From Bolinopsis microptera (Eukaryota > Ctenophora > Tentaculata > Lobata > Bolinopsidae), in NCBI RefSeq assembly GCF_026151205.1, contig NC_087074.1, positions 5,518,001 to 5,582,000 of the forward strand: a stretch of DNA of 64,000 nt. Reading direction: 5' to 3'. Below the pieces are notes generated by a model. It made no database searches and had not been told where the DNA came from. It worked only from the letters and a program-made list of their open reading frames with translations. The stretch's first letter is position 1, and each line of letters starts with the position of its first letter. This document shows positions 1-11,765 of this stretch, one piece after another. The position numbers and the translations under genes are program-made.

Positions 1-1
1 G

Positions 2-1152
2 TTCACAGGCTTTGAAACATACGGCGACATAGCTAGTGAATACCTTAAGCTAGTTCCGAAATCCGAACAGCGGAAAGTGATTGTTGTGTTTGATGGCTAT
101 GCCCGATCGACAAAAGATCATGAGCATCAGCGAAGAATCAAGGCATACTGCTCTGATATAGCTATTAAAAGTACTACTGTGTGCACAGTTCCAATGAAAA
201 AAACTGTTCAGCAACTCAAAGAACAAGCATGAGCTTATAAAGTTATAAAGCTTCTGTCGAACGTTTTTACAGTACATGTAATTGAAGTACATGTAGCTAC
301 TGATGATGCTGATACCATGGTAGCTAGTAAAGCTTTAAACTTGTCCTTCTACGAAGATGTTGAGGTAAAAGCAGAGGATACTGATATACTTTGCCTCCTT
401 ATTCATCATTTTACTGAGAATCACAATGAAATTGTGATGACGACCAAAAACGGTTCACACTCGATCAGTAAAATAGTAAATGCTCTTGATGCCAACATAA
501 AACGCATATTACTGTTTGTTCACAGTTTCTCAGGATGTGACACGGTCAGCAGTATACATGGCTTTGGTAAGGTGAAGATATTGAAAAAGGCAGTTTCTTT
601 TCATGAGGAGGGTCATTTAGCATCATTACTCTCTGTGAGAGTTTCAACAAATGAAGTAATTGAAGCTGGCCTCTCCTTGTTTCAACATATCTATGGAGAT
701 AAAACCAAGGCACTTGAAACTCTCAGATTTCTCAGCTACAGTAGAATGATAGCAAAGAAAAAACTCAACCCATCAAGGCTACCACCGTCTACATCCTCTG
801 CAACTGAGCATATATTAAGATCATATCTTCAGTACCATAACTGGGTGACACTCGACACTGCAAGTCTAAATCCACTACATTATGGATGGGAGATGAGTTC
901 TGAAGGATACTACCGGTCAATTCCGACTAAAGCTGCGATTGCCCCGGCAGGGATGCGCAACCTCATTTGCTGCAATTGCTCGGTGGAGGTTGAGAACCCT
1001 TGAAAAGTTGTAAGTACTTAAGGTGTTCCTGCCGGAAGTATGGCTTTAAATGTCTACCTGCATGTGGTCAATGTCGTGGATTAAGTTGCACTAATGCACC
1101 CGAAAGACAGGACGATTCAGGAGAATCAAACAACTCTGAGGAAATGGGATAG
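2..1152 (+). pseudogene. Broken nuclease-like / CXC-domain multi-copy protein
   Basis: One reading frame runs from the left edge through base 1000, interrupted by an in-frame TGA at 230-232. The fragment after it has DTDILCLLIHH near 377 and a later HSFSGCDT motif, as in an uncharacterised protein family that is multi-copy in many invertebrate genomes and looks FEN1/PIN-nuclease-like. At about 997-1003 the frame ends at TGA, but the next frame continues with a Cys-rich tail (CSCRKYGFKC, then CGQCRG) stopping at TAG 1150-1152. That tail resembles a Tesmin/TSO1-type CXC motif. One stop and one frameshift make this a pseudogene or decayed mobile-element passenger. The 5' end lies outside the window. 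Family assignment is from remembered motif patterns, so function is uncertain. Confidence 0.6.
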
Positions 1153-2700
1153 CCAGAAGTGACCTAATAGTTGCCAATCAAAGACACCATGCTAATAATT
1201 CAGGACCTTTTTTTACAGAATTTGATGTGATATGTATATTATTTACTATACTAATATAAGGATCAATTGACAATTGAAAGTAAATTTTAGAATTTGAATA
1301 CTGATAACTAGACAATGTTTTAATTGTACAACAATTTTGCTAAATTTCCAAATTTAAGTAAAATTTCAAAATTTTAGTAAATTTTTGAGAGGTCAGCCTA
1401 TAAAAATGAAATTATCTCAATAAGTAAAGATCTGACGACCCTGAAACACTGATTCGCCCCACATAATGTCACTATTGCGGTAATTTTACACCCCCTATGG
1501 TACTCCTGGGGGTCTTTATTACGATAGTTACGAGTTTTTCAAGTGCGGTCCTCAGGCTAATATACGCGCTTGGAGAAAATTAGCTGTAACTTTTTTTGCT
1601 CAACAGATCCAGATTCAAAACTCTTTGGGGTGGTTCCTGACACTATGGACAACACATTCCTGTAAAAATCAGCTTGTCGCAAATTTTTTCCCAGACATTT
1701 TGCATTATTCCCTAACTATATTTCTGTAGAACCATTTGAGAGAGCATGAACACCAAATGTTTAATGTTGAGCAGCACCAAATATTGAGCTGGTGAGACGA
1801 ATTACCCAAATGGAGGCCGGGAGGTCATGGATAGAAAATTAGCATGTGCTTAGGTGAATACACATGAGTATTACTATTAGCTTAATTTAGGTGAGTCTGG
1901 AAATTTGTGAGTTTGAAATAAACGTCAGGCTCTCCGGTTCGTATCGGTATACATGGCTTGGATTACTGGCTTACGAGCTGGAGGTCAGATTCACATATTT
2001 TAATCCCACAATTCAGAGCTAGTTCAGCTTGAGCTAGTGTGTAATGAGTTATGTCCAATTTAAGGTTAAACCTGGATCTGGACGAGTCATTTTAGGGCCT
2101 ATGAAATAATTTCCACCACAGCTAAATAGCAAACTTAGTGAATTCAGAGTGAAACTTAGATAATATTTATAAGAATTGAGTGTGACCTGCCTTGTTAATG
2201 CTATTCAGCTGTGTAAGATACACAGATCGTCACATAACTACCATACTTCTACCTACCTACCTTTGACCTTGTATCTTTATATAATAACGTACCATATGAC
2301 TGTAACCTGTATGTAAAATGTAAATAGAGAGTGGCAACATGTCACGCCATACTATTGTATCGTGTGCCAGCTTTATTGAATGTTATTAATATTATGTTTT
2401 ACTGGCCTGTCACGTGACAAAAACAGTTGTTTGCCCGTTACTCCTCAGGGAAGCATTTATACCCTACGTCATGTGGGGGGGGGGGGGGGGGGGGGTTTCA
2501 AAATACATCGATTTAAATTGGTTAGAAAAAATCTCGAAGTATATAGAGTTATTTAGCACGCTCGTATACGAACACGTGCCTAGGGGTTAAGCACGCCAGA
2601 AAACCTACCTACAGCAGTACTCCTTATCTTTAATTCATAGCCTCCCTACAACTAACGGACCAGCCCTTTCTCTCTTTATATCATAACTATACATACATGT
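1153..2700. other. Intergenic, no gene seen
   Basis: No supportable coding sequence. AT-rich DNA with a 21-bp G homopolymer at 2475-2495 and short low-complexity patches. It may hold decayed transposon sequence that I cannot assign. Confidence 0.5.
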
Positions 2701-2728
2701 TACATGGCGAGATCTCCATCCAAAAGGA

Positions 2729-3118
2729 TTAGTCTGCGTCATCTGCGTCATTACTTTGTATTATACAACTTCGGCGGGTAATATTTCTCCATCCTTTTCG
2801 ATCTGCAGCCAATCTTCTCATACAATCAATCGTGAGTCCATTACGATCAAATCTCTGCTCAGCATCTTCAATAAATACATCATTTAAGCTCTTCCTAGGC
2901 CTGCCTCTTGATCGTTTCCCATGCTTGGGTTTCCATTCAAGTAGATAGTTAGGTAACCGATCTTCAGGCATTCTACTGACATGTCCAAACCAACGTAGCC
3001 GTTTTGTTGCTATTATGTCAGTAATAGCAATAGTAATGTCATAACTATACTTAACATTAAAACTAGTATAGACAAGGGAGATTATATTAAGCTCAGACCA
3101 CATGCAAGCTAAATTCAC
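2729..3118 (-). pseudogene. 3' tail of a non-LTR retrotransposon reverse transcriptase
   Basis: The minus-strand translation contains RLRWFGHVSRMPEDRLP, then GKRSRGRPRKSLNDV and DRKGWRNITRR. This is the well-known C-terminal signature that follows the RT domain in many invertebrate non-LTR (endonuclease-RT) elements. Only this tail is present: no RT palm motif (YADD) or endonuclease lies upstream on this strand, so it is a 5'-truncated dead copy. The first 30 or so residues of the ORF do not look like the family and are probably not part of it. Confidence 0.75.
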
Positions 3119-3294
3119 TTTTAAAGTGTCTAGTGAGTTTGCAGAGATTTTTTAGCTCAGCACGTACTATACACGTGCTATACCGTTGCCGTTATCTCTG
3201 TTCATATAGTTCATTGAAACTAAAAAAATGAAAGATGGATTGCATGGATGAGACAGTATTCTGGATTAAATGGCAGTTAACGACCGTTATTTTA

Positions 3295-3385
3295 CCTGGG
3301 TACCCCAGCACCCAGGCTATTATAATATTCATAAACAATACTAGAGATTCGGCGGAATGACAGGCTGAGCGCCGCCCAGTAACCG
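3295..3385 (+). repeat. Dispersed repeat B, copy 1
   Basis: About 90 bp containing the conserved core GATTCGGCGGAATGACAGGC followed by a CCCAGTAAC end. The same block recurs near 26940-27045 (+), 27900-27995 (-) and 55425-55505 (-). It is probably the conserved end of a non-autonomous transposon family. Confidence 0.6.
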
Positions 3386-3761
3386 TTACACTTACTGAAC
3401 ACTGATATAATCCACGTGTAGCGAATTGATCAAAAGAAATGAGATTTTATTCACGAATTCTCCAACTGAGAACCGTTTAGTAAGGGGAATATTGTCTCGG
3501 CCGACTACCTAAACTGCTAAACTTATCCAGGCTACAAACTTATAACAATACTTTTTTAGTCTAGTGAGCGGTTGAAATTTGCATGTTTGGTCTGGTTTGC
3601 ACGTGTCGTGAGGTAAAATAAAGCAGTTTCTGAGTGTGTCCAAAACTTCGGAGACTGGATTGGCTGAGCTTTACTGTATAAGTGTAACGGAAAGATCTTG
3701 AAGCCTCGTGCTCATAAGTGAACTTGAAGTATGTTGTGCTGTTGGTGCGAGCTCTTGGTTC

Positions 3762-3970
3762 GATCAGTTCTTGGTGCGAGCTGTTGGTGCGAGCTGTTGG
3801 TGCGAGCTGTTGGTGCGAGCTGTTGGTGCGAGCTGTTGGTGCGAGCTGTTGGTGCGAGCTGTTGGTGCGAGCTGTTGGTGCAATCAGCTGTTGGTGCGAG
3901 CTGTTGGTGCGAGCAGCTGATGATGCGAGCTGTTGGTGCGAGCTGTTGGTGCGAGCTGTTGGTGCGAGCT
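3762..3970. repeat. 13-bp minisatellite
   Basis: Near-perfect tandem copies of TTGGTGCGAGCTG, about 16 units with a few short interruptions. Because no frame of the unit holds a stop, three overlapping open frames appear; they are an artefact of the repeat and not genes. Confidence 0.9.
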
Positions 3971-4204
3971 TCTTAATCTCAGCTCGTTTGCTGTACTTTG
4001 AACGACATTTAAATTATAGTTCATTTAATTTATTATTGTTAATTGTACTGTTAATCGAATATTTCGAGCCATGCTAGAAGAAACCCGTTACCTGTGTAAG
4101 CCTTAATAAAGTGGTTACTTACTTGGGTTACTTGGGTTGGGTTCCGAGCTAGAGTGCTACCAGGCCAAGAATGTCTTGCATCTCCACCGCCAAGTAGTAG
4201 CGCG

Positions 4205-4879
4205 TCAGAGGCACGTGCCACCGACCCACTCCAGCATTGAGTTCCTGTTCTGTCCAGTGTACCCAGGTGTTGGTGGAGTGTCAGGGAATTCATTGAGGAA
4301 AGCATCAAGAGCAGGTTTGAAAGTGGTCAAGGTTAGGAGGGACTTGATGCTAGGAGGGACCACGTTGTACAGTGCAGAGGCTCTAGAGGCTAAGGGGTTG
4401 AACCTCAGGTTATTCACACTAGTGTACTTGGAGGACCCTAGTGGTCGTATACACGTAGTTCCGTATCGTGAGGTCTCGCGGAAGTTGATGTTCATACTGT
4501 TTGGAGTGAGATTGTTATAGATCTTCCAAACTAGGATGATAGTGTATCTCTCACGCCGCCTTTGAAGGGAGTACATAGACAGGCGACGGAGGCGTTCCCA
4601 GTAGTTGAGATTTTCAAGACCCTGGATTTTAGCAGTGAAGGATCGTTGAACTGCTTCGAGTTTAATAATTTCGCACTGCATGTGAGGAGACCACAGAGGA
4701 CAGCAGTATTCCAGATGAGATCGTACGTAGGACTTGTACAGGAGCATCATGGTCGCTACATCCCTGGAGATGAAGGTGCGTAGCACCCAGCTAGCCATGT
4801 TTTTGGCTTTGGCAGACTTCATCGCTATGTGAGTGCGCCAGTTGAGGTCTGGGTCGATATAGACACCCAGGTCCTTCAC
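4205..4879 (-). pseudogene. C-terminal part of a CR1/Jockey-type LINE reverse transcriptase
   Basis: The 224-residue frame starts with KDLGVYIDPDLNWRTHI, the DLGV motif just downstream of the YADD palm in CR1/Jockey-like RTs. It continues with YKSYVRSHLEYCCPLWSP and a typical C-terminal region (RRRERYTIILVWKIYNNL). The catalytic palm, endonuclease and ORF1 are missing, so it is a 5'-truncated copy. It is not the same subfamily as the element at 46.7-54.1 kb, whose matching region reads differently. Confidence 0.75.
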
Positions 4880-4932
4880 GTGGTCAGAGCCCCCCTGTCA
4901 AGAGACAACAAAATTTATTTATTTTGCAATAA

Positions 4933-5099
4933 TGACACCAAATTTGGGACCTACAGTTTTTATTCCTTGGCCAATTTTGATTTCTTCGCACTGTCAAAGA
5001 GCTACAAAAGTATTCGACCCAGCAAAAAAGTTGCGATCGGATCGTATATCTTTTACGGCTTTCGCAGAAAATCGTGTTAACGTTATTGCCGTGGTGTCA
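4933..5099. mobile_element. Short MITE with TGACACCA/TGGTGTCA ends, copy 1
   Basis: The segment starts with TGACACCA and ends with the exact reverse complement TGGTGTCA. A diverged second copy with the same ends and order of blocks (CCTTGGCCAATTTT, then GCCGTGGTGTCA) is at 62142-62319 in the same orientation. No coding capacity. Confidence 0.6.
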
Positions 5100-5210
5100 T
5101 GATAAAATGGCATTAGATATATTTTGCTTTTATATTAAGTTATATAAGGTAATGTTATCGACTCACATTAAGTAATGTTAACAACTCACAGTTTTAGATT
5201 TACATAGAAA

Positions 5211-6824
5211 ATGTCGACGTTTCTTTTGTTGATGATCATCCAAGTATTTTTCCTACCAGCTTACATGAGTGGTAAGTAACAAAATGGTTTTATAATTAGC
5301 TTTTGCCCAGTTTGCTGATATATTTGATCACTTTCCTCACATATATATATTAATATGCTATGCAAGGTGAAGTTAAACAAAAGAACATATGCGAATAGGC
5401 AGTAATATAAATATAAGGCTTAGCCGCTTAGTCTGAATACTGAATATGACATTTTATCACTCATGTAGTTGATCGCAAAGTTTATATATCTTTTTCAAAG
5501 CCTATTGAAATTGTTCTAAATTTATTACTTAACATTGACATAATTATGAATATGAATAAACGTGTCAGAAAATACTCGAGACGTCATTATATCATGTGAA
5601 ATTTTGACATGTGCTTAATTTGAACATTTCAGATTTGAGGAATCGAAAAGTTGGTGAGGTTACACCAGTCGAAGCCGAACACTCCCGCTCTTTTAAGATA
5701 ACGAGGAAAAGTACGCTGCTAAATTCGCTATAGACCTGGATATAGAGACCAAATCTTCTTCACGATCTCCTGACCAAGTACCTTGGATAAAGTTCAAGCT
5801 TGATCAGGTGCGGTGTGTCGAGGAAGTAAGATCACTAGGGTGGAAGAATGGAAACTTTAAAGCCTTAAGAACCTGGACTTGCACAGAGGTTGACTGCTCA
5901 TCTTGTAAAGGTCAATATTGTGACTCCTTCTCCTTGACAGCTTATAGCGAGGGTGCTGCACCTGAAAACCTTCCTCTTTTCTCTGACTGTAAATATGGCG
6001 ACACCGTTCGACTACAGAGAACGATCAATAACATGGAAATACTTGAGATTGCTATATTCGAGAAAGAAGGTAATGATAATACAGGGGGGAGGGGGCAAGT
6101 CAGTACACATACGTTAGCATTAATAGCTCAGTCTGCAGTGAGTACCTGATTGAGTTAATTTTGTCTGGTATGACTTACTATTACCACTCATTCGAGGAAT
6201 ATGTCAAATCAAAGAATATTCATGTTCATTTATTTCGAATGAAGGTTCATTTTCGCATTTATTTGATAGATTGAATAATCGGATCGAGCCAAATTGTATT
6301 GGATTGCGTTTGGCCATTCAAATTACATTCACCCTGAAAAAATTGGTGTTTTAGCTTCTCAGATGACTGAGATATGAATTACAACGAGGTTATTCATTAG
6401 GTGTGATCTTGTGATTATTGGGTTGATACTATATAGGTCCGCATTATTGGAATCGTACAGAGAGCCTTATTACTGTGTCGTGGCATGATTAGCGATAGGG
6501 TAATCATTGATTACCCAATCAATTTTGCTAACGAGATAAACAAATTGCTTGTTTATAAACAACAACATCAAACATTGTCGTCAACCAACCAAGTATTTAA
6601 AGTGAATTTTTTAAGAACCTGACTCATCATCAAGTAAATATAATACTTTTTTAGGTAGCCAGGTCGACATGAACGGAAGCGGTGATGACGGAAGCAGCGA
6701 GGAAGGAAGCAGCGAGGAGGGAAGCAGCGAGGAAGGAAGCAGCGAGGAGACTTGTCATAATGGTCAAGTCCATCCAATTAGCGGATTTCCGATTTGCTTC
6801 TCAACCAGTAGGTGGTCCAGATAA
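5211..6824 (+). CDS. Small secreted protein, possible galactose-binding-like domain with GSSEE tail
   Basis: Three exons fit. Exon 1 (5211-5271) encodes a signal peptide, MSTFLLLMIIQVFFLPAYMS, and ends at GTAAGT in phase 1. Exon 2 ends at 6069 before GTAATG, phase 1. Exon 3 (6655-6824) follows TTTTTTAG and ends at TAA 6822-6824. Exon 2 contains YAAKFAIDLD, WIKFKLDQVRCVEEV, TWTCTEVDCSSCKGQYC and DCKYGDTVRLQ, which recall secreted lectin-like beta-sandwich domains of marine invertebrates (remembered pattern, not verified). Exon 3 has four GSSEE repeats and a short Cys-containing tail. Exon 2 has two possible acceptors: 5632 gives a coding-looking stretch that then needs a 1-nt frameshift near 5694, while 5697 (after a CT-rich tract) keeps the frame open. 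No neighbouring gene suggests a role. Confidence 0.55.
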
Positions 6825-7197
6825 ACGATGTAACAATTTTGAAATTTTAAAATTTCCCCCGCCCCTACCCAGCCCCTGGCCCTAACATTTAAAATAAACG
6901 ACTAAAGATAGTCGTTATTACTTAACTCAGATATCATGTCTTCAGCACAAAGTGCTCCTTAGATAAGCTAACACTTAACATACAGCTTACCCTTTTAATT
7001 GTATGCTCAGTACAGATAAAACATACACTTGTCCCACCACAATTATACAAGAAATGCAAAAAATGTAAAATAAATGGGTGTGTTAATACAAACCGTATAT
7101 AGTTATATCACCGTCCATTTCTTTAGTAATTTTGAAATTTTTATGAAAATCACAAGTAATATAAAATGCTATCTGATAAGTCAATTGATAAGACAAG
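6825..7197. other. Intergenic gap between two convergent genes
   Basis: AT-rich sequence separating the 3' ends of the secreted-protein gene (+) and the ARM/XK-related gene (-). It should hold the 3' UTRs of both. I see no gene or repeat in it. Confidence 0.5.
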
Positions 7198-10188
7198 TTA
7201 AGCTGTTACCGTAACGATGTGATGATTTTTACCAGGCTTTCTTCTAGAATTCTCCTTCACAGCACTTTCCCATTGAATAGCACTCCAGTAAAAAAAAGTC
7301 TGACACGTGTCCCTGAAATCCTCATATATTCCCCTGGTAGTGGTATCTTGCTTCATTTTGGATTGTAAAACCTCATATTTTCTCTCAATCTGAGATCTTA
7401 GCTCTAAGTTCTGACGATAAAGCTCAAGGAACCTTGGATTCTCCGAGTTTAACGTAACGGCCTGGTCAAGGTTAGGAAGTTCGGAGTAAAGAGCCTTAAT
7501 CTTCCTAACTCTCATCATCAGATGATTCAAGTTCTCTTCTCGGGACTCCCTTTCCTTATCTGTCCCGTTCATTGGCTCTACCATGGTCACGTGATGTGAT
7601 AATCCTTTACAACACACAATGCAAGCTTTAATGTCCTGAAGTCTGTAATTGAACTGCTCTGCTCTATAAACCGTTTTCCCGTCCATCGTGAACTTAGCAC
7701 CGTTATCACTCGTCACATCACAGAACTGGTTCCACAACGGTACAAAGTCGTTCTCTTGATTGCTGCTGTTGATGAGTTTCACTCTGTTGTTGGTGTGAAG
7801 AGAAGGGAGGGTGTTATGGCTAGAGGAATCAGGGTGAAGGTACCTGAAATATACCAGAAACACTACCCCTGACACAAGGTACAGAGCAATGGAACTGATG
7901 CCAATGTAGAAGGTAGGCGTGTCATGTGAGTGAGATAAGAAACACACCGCACTGACAACCACCAGCTCTGTCAAGTGGAGACAGTATATCAGAGCGAAAT
8001 GTCTCTCAGACCTCTGATGCTGGACGTGGGGATGTCCCTCCAGGAACTCTATGGGATGTCTCAGCATCACCACAAAGAACTCGCCCCACGAGAGAGCAAA
8101 AACTAGGAAGACCCTCTTGATCACTGAATGTAGAGGATTCCTGAGCTTTCTGTTGTAAAACTTACATCGGATGAAGTAGAGCACCGGGAAAGTCTTCTTC
8201 TGCGAAAGTCCGTAGAAAGGGTCGTATTCGAAGTGGTAAGAGAGAAGGTGAGAAAGGAACGTCAGTAGAATGTGAACACTGATGCATAGGGAGAAAAAGC
8301 TGTATCCACTGCCAGGACCATGGCTTTCCAAGAGGTGAAACAAAATGAGGCACATCATGGTTCTCGCTGTTATCATCGTAAAGTACCCTACATTCAGTGC
8401 TATCACCTGGGAAGATCGATCAAGGTCGGAGCAAATGGAGGGAGCGGCAGTACGACAGAGTTTCTCAAACTTAATCAGTGAAGATATCAGGGATATCACT
8501 GATATTACTGTCGTTATCAGTGTCAAGTAATCATCTGTCCGAGGAAATTGCCTTATTTCTCTCATGCTTGATATGTTCAGTGCCGAGATTGGTGGTGCCG
8601 CAAAAAGATTGTGATTGTAGTCCCTTATAGCTTTGTAAGTCTTGTAAATGACGAGAAGTTTTAAGAAAATGCACGGCACGTTTTCTAGGATTTTTGACTG
8701 TATGTTGAGTCTAGTAAAGTTGAACAATTTGCTCAAGATTGAGGGCATTTTCTGTGGTTTGTGGTATAGCATTTCAACAGCAGCAATGATTGGATGCATT
8801 TGAAGTATTGTCAAAATATTGAAGATCACGTGTTTGACAGAATCCCACTTCCAGTGAAACAAGTAGCTTGTGAACCTTCCCTGGCACTGTCCTTCAATTG
8901 ACACAATCTGGTCGGTATACAGCATCTGATGATTGCCCTTCTTGAACTGCTGATAAGATAACACATTGATGTAGACGAGAGGTGCAATTGAGAACACTAA
9001 CAGCAGATAACCCTCTTTATGTAAGGAAGTTTCACTATCAGTAATAGTGTTGTAACCAACAATCAGATCACCGAACAAGTCAGCTCCGTACACCAATATG
9101 AAGAACGCGAGAGTAAACTTACCTGAACTTGAAACGACTCTACATAGGTGTTTATCTTTATCACAACACAAATATTTCTTGACAATGGTAGCTGCAGCTC
9201 TACTTATATCCACGTTTGTATGAAAGTTTGCCAGGTCTTCAAGCTGCTTAGAGTGAGGTACTAGCAACTTCCTCATTTCGCGAGGATTGTTGCAGGTCAG
9301 GGCAGTAATGATCTGAAACAGAATCCGGTACTTTTGCTCCTCTGTTATGTTCTTTGATCTGATTAGAACGAACAAGCTGTCGATGAACGCTTTGTCCGTG
9401 AAATGTTCATGAAATAGATTATTTCCAAAGAGCAGACCCTCTATAATTCTGAGGTTCCTCTGAAAGAGCGATCCGTTTTCCTCAGTGGGGGTGGTTTCTA
9501 TGAGTATTTTCTGGAGAATAGCCGGGAGGTTGGTGACCCTACCATCTGGAAGTGTCACTTCACTAAATTTGAAGTTCGTCGTCCTCAGAGTGAGGTTACT
9601 GAGCGTCCAAAAGAGAGTTAACACAATTGATTTGTTGCTCTCCCACTTGTCTAGCAAAACCGTCATTTGGTCTAAAAATCCTGTTTCCACAAGGAATTTC
9701 CTGGTGGTGTTCCATTCTTTATCATGAGCAATGTTGTCGATAATAAACATCAGTCGAATCACCATCTTGTCATCCGACACCTTCTCAAGTCCTTTTAAGA
9801 GAGTGGGGACACCTTTCCTCAGTGCATCTGCACAAATCGGAGACTTGTCCGAAATTCCCGCGATTTTCCAGACAATGTATATGATATCTGCTTTGACAAA
9901 TTCTGGACAGTTCGCTGTGCCGTACAATTTGATCAATCTGGAGAATGTGTCCCCAGATGTTATACCCTGAACAACCTTTAATTGGTTCGCTCTGTCAAAA
10001 CTCCGTGCTGCATCTTTTTGGTACTTGAATATGTTCTTAAAAATTAAGGAAACTGTGCTAACCAACTTTGTTGGATCGGATATTCCTTGCAAGAGGAGTT
10101 TACTTGACTCAAGGTCTTTGGACATAATCCTGTACTTTGCTGGAAGTAGTTGTACATTTAGTACATATTTATAAACATAACTGATCAC
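7198..10188 (-). CDS. ARM-repeat plus XK-related membrane protein in one open frame
   Basis: A single 996-codon open frame. Residues about 25-345 are alpha-helical, ARM-like repeats (for example MVIRLMFIIDNIAHDKEWN). Residues about 355-800 are a polytopic membrane domain of the XK-related (XKR) type: FGDLIV in the first helices, KILENVPCIFLKLLVIYK at the family's conserved E..P position, then several further helices (SLCISVHILLTFLSHLLSYH, LSWGEFFVVMLRHPIEFLEG). Residues about 800-996 are soluble with a coiled-coil stretch. XKR proteins are plasma-membrane phospholipid scramblases or related proteins; some are caspase-activated. The upstream Met could be replaced by Met22 (base 10125). A perfect CAG|GTAAGT donor lies exactly at the domain junction (between 9123 and 9122), so an ARM-only spliced form is possible. 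Scramblase activity is inferred. Confidence 0.75.
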   Translation of the reverse strand: MISYVYKYVLNVQLLPAKYRIMSKDLESSKLLLQGISDPTKLVSTVSLIFKNIFKYQKDAARSFDRANQLKVVQGITSGDTFSRLIKLYGTANCPEFVKADIIYIVWKIAGISDKSPICADALRKGVPTLLKGLEKVSDDKMVIRLMFIIDNIAHDKEWNTTRKFLVETGFLDQMTVLLDKWESNKSIVLTLFWTLSNLTLRTTNFKFSEVTLPDGRVTNLPAILQKILIETTPTEENGSLFQRNLRIIEGLLFGNNLFHEHFTDKAFIDSLFVLIRSKNITEEQKYRILFQIITALTCNNPREMRKLLVPHSKQLEDLANFHTNVDISRAAATIVKKYLCCDKDKHLCRVVSSSGKFTLAFFILVYGADLFGDLIVGYNTITDSETSLHKEGYLLLVFSIAPLVYINVLSYQQFKKGNHQMLYTDQIVSIEGQCQGRFTSYLFHWKWDSVKHVIFNILTILQMHPIIAAVEMLYHKPQKMPSILSKLFNFTRLNIQSKILENVPCIFLKLLVIYKTYKAIRDYNHNLFAAPPISALNISSMREIRQFPRTDDYLTLITTVISVISLISSLIKFEKLCRTAAPSICSDLDRSSQVIALNVGYFTMITARTMMCLILFHLLESHGPGSGYSFFSLCISVHILLTFLSHLLSYHFEYDPFYGLSQKKTFPVLYFIRCKFYNRKLRNPLHSVIKRVFLVFALSWGEFFVVMLRHPIEFLEGHPHVQHQRSERHFALIYCLHLTELVVVSAVCFLSHSHDTPTFYIGISSIALYLVSGVVFLVYFRYLHPDSSSHNTLPSLHTNNRVKLINSSNQENDFVPLWNQFCDVTSDNGAKFTMDGKTVYRAEQFNYRLQDIKACIVCCKGLSHHVTMVEPMNGTDKERESREENLNHLMMRVRKIKALYSELPNLDQAVTLNSENPRFLELYRQNLELRSQIERKYEVLQSKMKQDTTTRGIYEDFRDTCQTFFYWSAIQWESAVKENSRRKPGKNHHIVTVTA

Positions 10189-11765
10189 TCAGAATAAAAT
10201 AAAAGTTATACAATGGGTAAAATGTACATTGTACATTATAAACAATAGATGACAATCGACATTTTCAAGCTAAAAACCAGATGTGTTCTGAAAGAAGTCT
10301 GCAGAAGTGTAGTCGTGCTTATAAAGCAGTTAAATTATCAACCAGATGGCAACGATTCAAATGCAGTATAATACCACGTTGTTCCTTTGAACAAAGACTA
10401 CCCATTATTGTTCAGTACTGCCGGCACCAATGTCTCAATGTGCTATAGCGTATTGTCTTAATTATTGTGGATCGGCCAAACAACAAAATGTATCATCACA
10501 ATGCAACAGTACATAATACAATACAATGCAACAGTACATAATACAACAAAAACACGAATTACGTGAGTTATTGAAGGGTTGCGTGTGGGCAGTTACTTCT
10601 GGGCCACCCTGTATATATAATAGTATCAGACTTTATTTGAGCGGATGGAATTGAATTTGAAGCTGGATATAATATTAATTATGGAGGCAATCAAATTTTA
10701 ATTTGAGCGCTCACGTAATGTCCGACCAAATAAAGTCCGATAAGGTAAATTACAATCGAGTGTAAATTAATTAAAATTTTATATGACAAGATTCGTTTTT
10801 AGATTTTGAAACAACTACAAACTAGCAGTTTAAGAATATTGAATACTAGCGTAACCATCGCAGTTGAAACGGTGCAAAAGAATAAATCCGCTCATTCGAA
10901 ATACACGCATCAAGCAATCAAGAATTAACGTTTGATGAATTTAATGTGACAGCAGACAGAAGAACATACCTCAAACAAAATAATAAAACGTTGCCAGTGA
11001 GGACAAAGAGAACACATGACGTCACACACACACTTCAACACACACAACATAATTATATGTATCGGAACGGAGTGTTCACTGTTCAGTGCAGTGCTCCAAT
11101 AATTTAACTTCCTATAAAGCACCGCTCACCCGACAGTCAGTATAAGTAAGCGCCACGCATGATGTCAGGATCACGGCCGGTAACCTCCATCACTTTCGCT
11201 GAGCTGAATAAGGGCCATAATAAATGACAACATGCTAGTATAGTCTTATAATTATATTATATCCCTAATGATACACAAAACCACCGATTAAACCATTTTC
11301 GGAATCTCCATTTCATAAAAACCTTGATTACTTAATTTTAGCTTCGTCAGGGTTTTGTCGGAACAAACAAAAGTCTAGTGATCGAATTCAAACTTTTGAC
11401 TTAAGCATTGGTGGACACTAGACATGTATCAGTATCACTATGATTAATGAAAAATTGTGTTCGAATTCAGAAGCAAAACTAAAGCTATATGACTATGACG
11501 TCTATGAGTATATTGCGTTGTGTGCACTAATGACTAACATTATAGCCGGAATTTAATTTGAACAGAAATTAGTTGGACGCTTTACTTAGTGTATAGCCCT
11601 CTTAACTGGAAATACTCGTAAAATTTTTGTTCAAAGACCGTCGACGAGTCCAACTCGGCAAGCGTTTTGGTTGGTTATTATATAAACCAACAATTATGTG
11701 AATGAGCCCTCCAACTCCAAGTCCAGCGCTCACGAAATCTCCGACTAATTAAACACCGATGGCGA

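Noticed and set aside
3708-4077. Three overlapping open frames through the 13-bp repeat
   Set aside because: All three frames are open only because the short unit holds no stop; no domain and no splice or start logic.
4137-4520. Plus-strand open frame of 127 residues
   Set aside because: Antisense shadow of the LINE RT fragment at 4205-4879.
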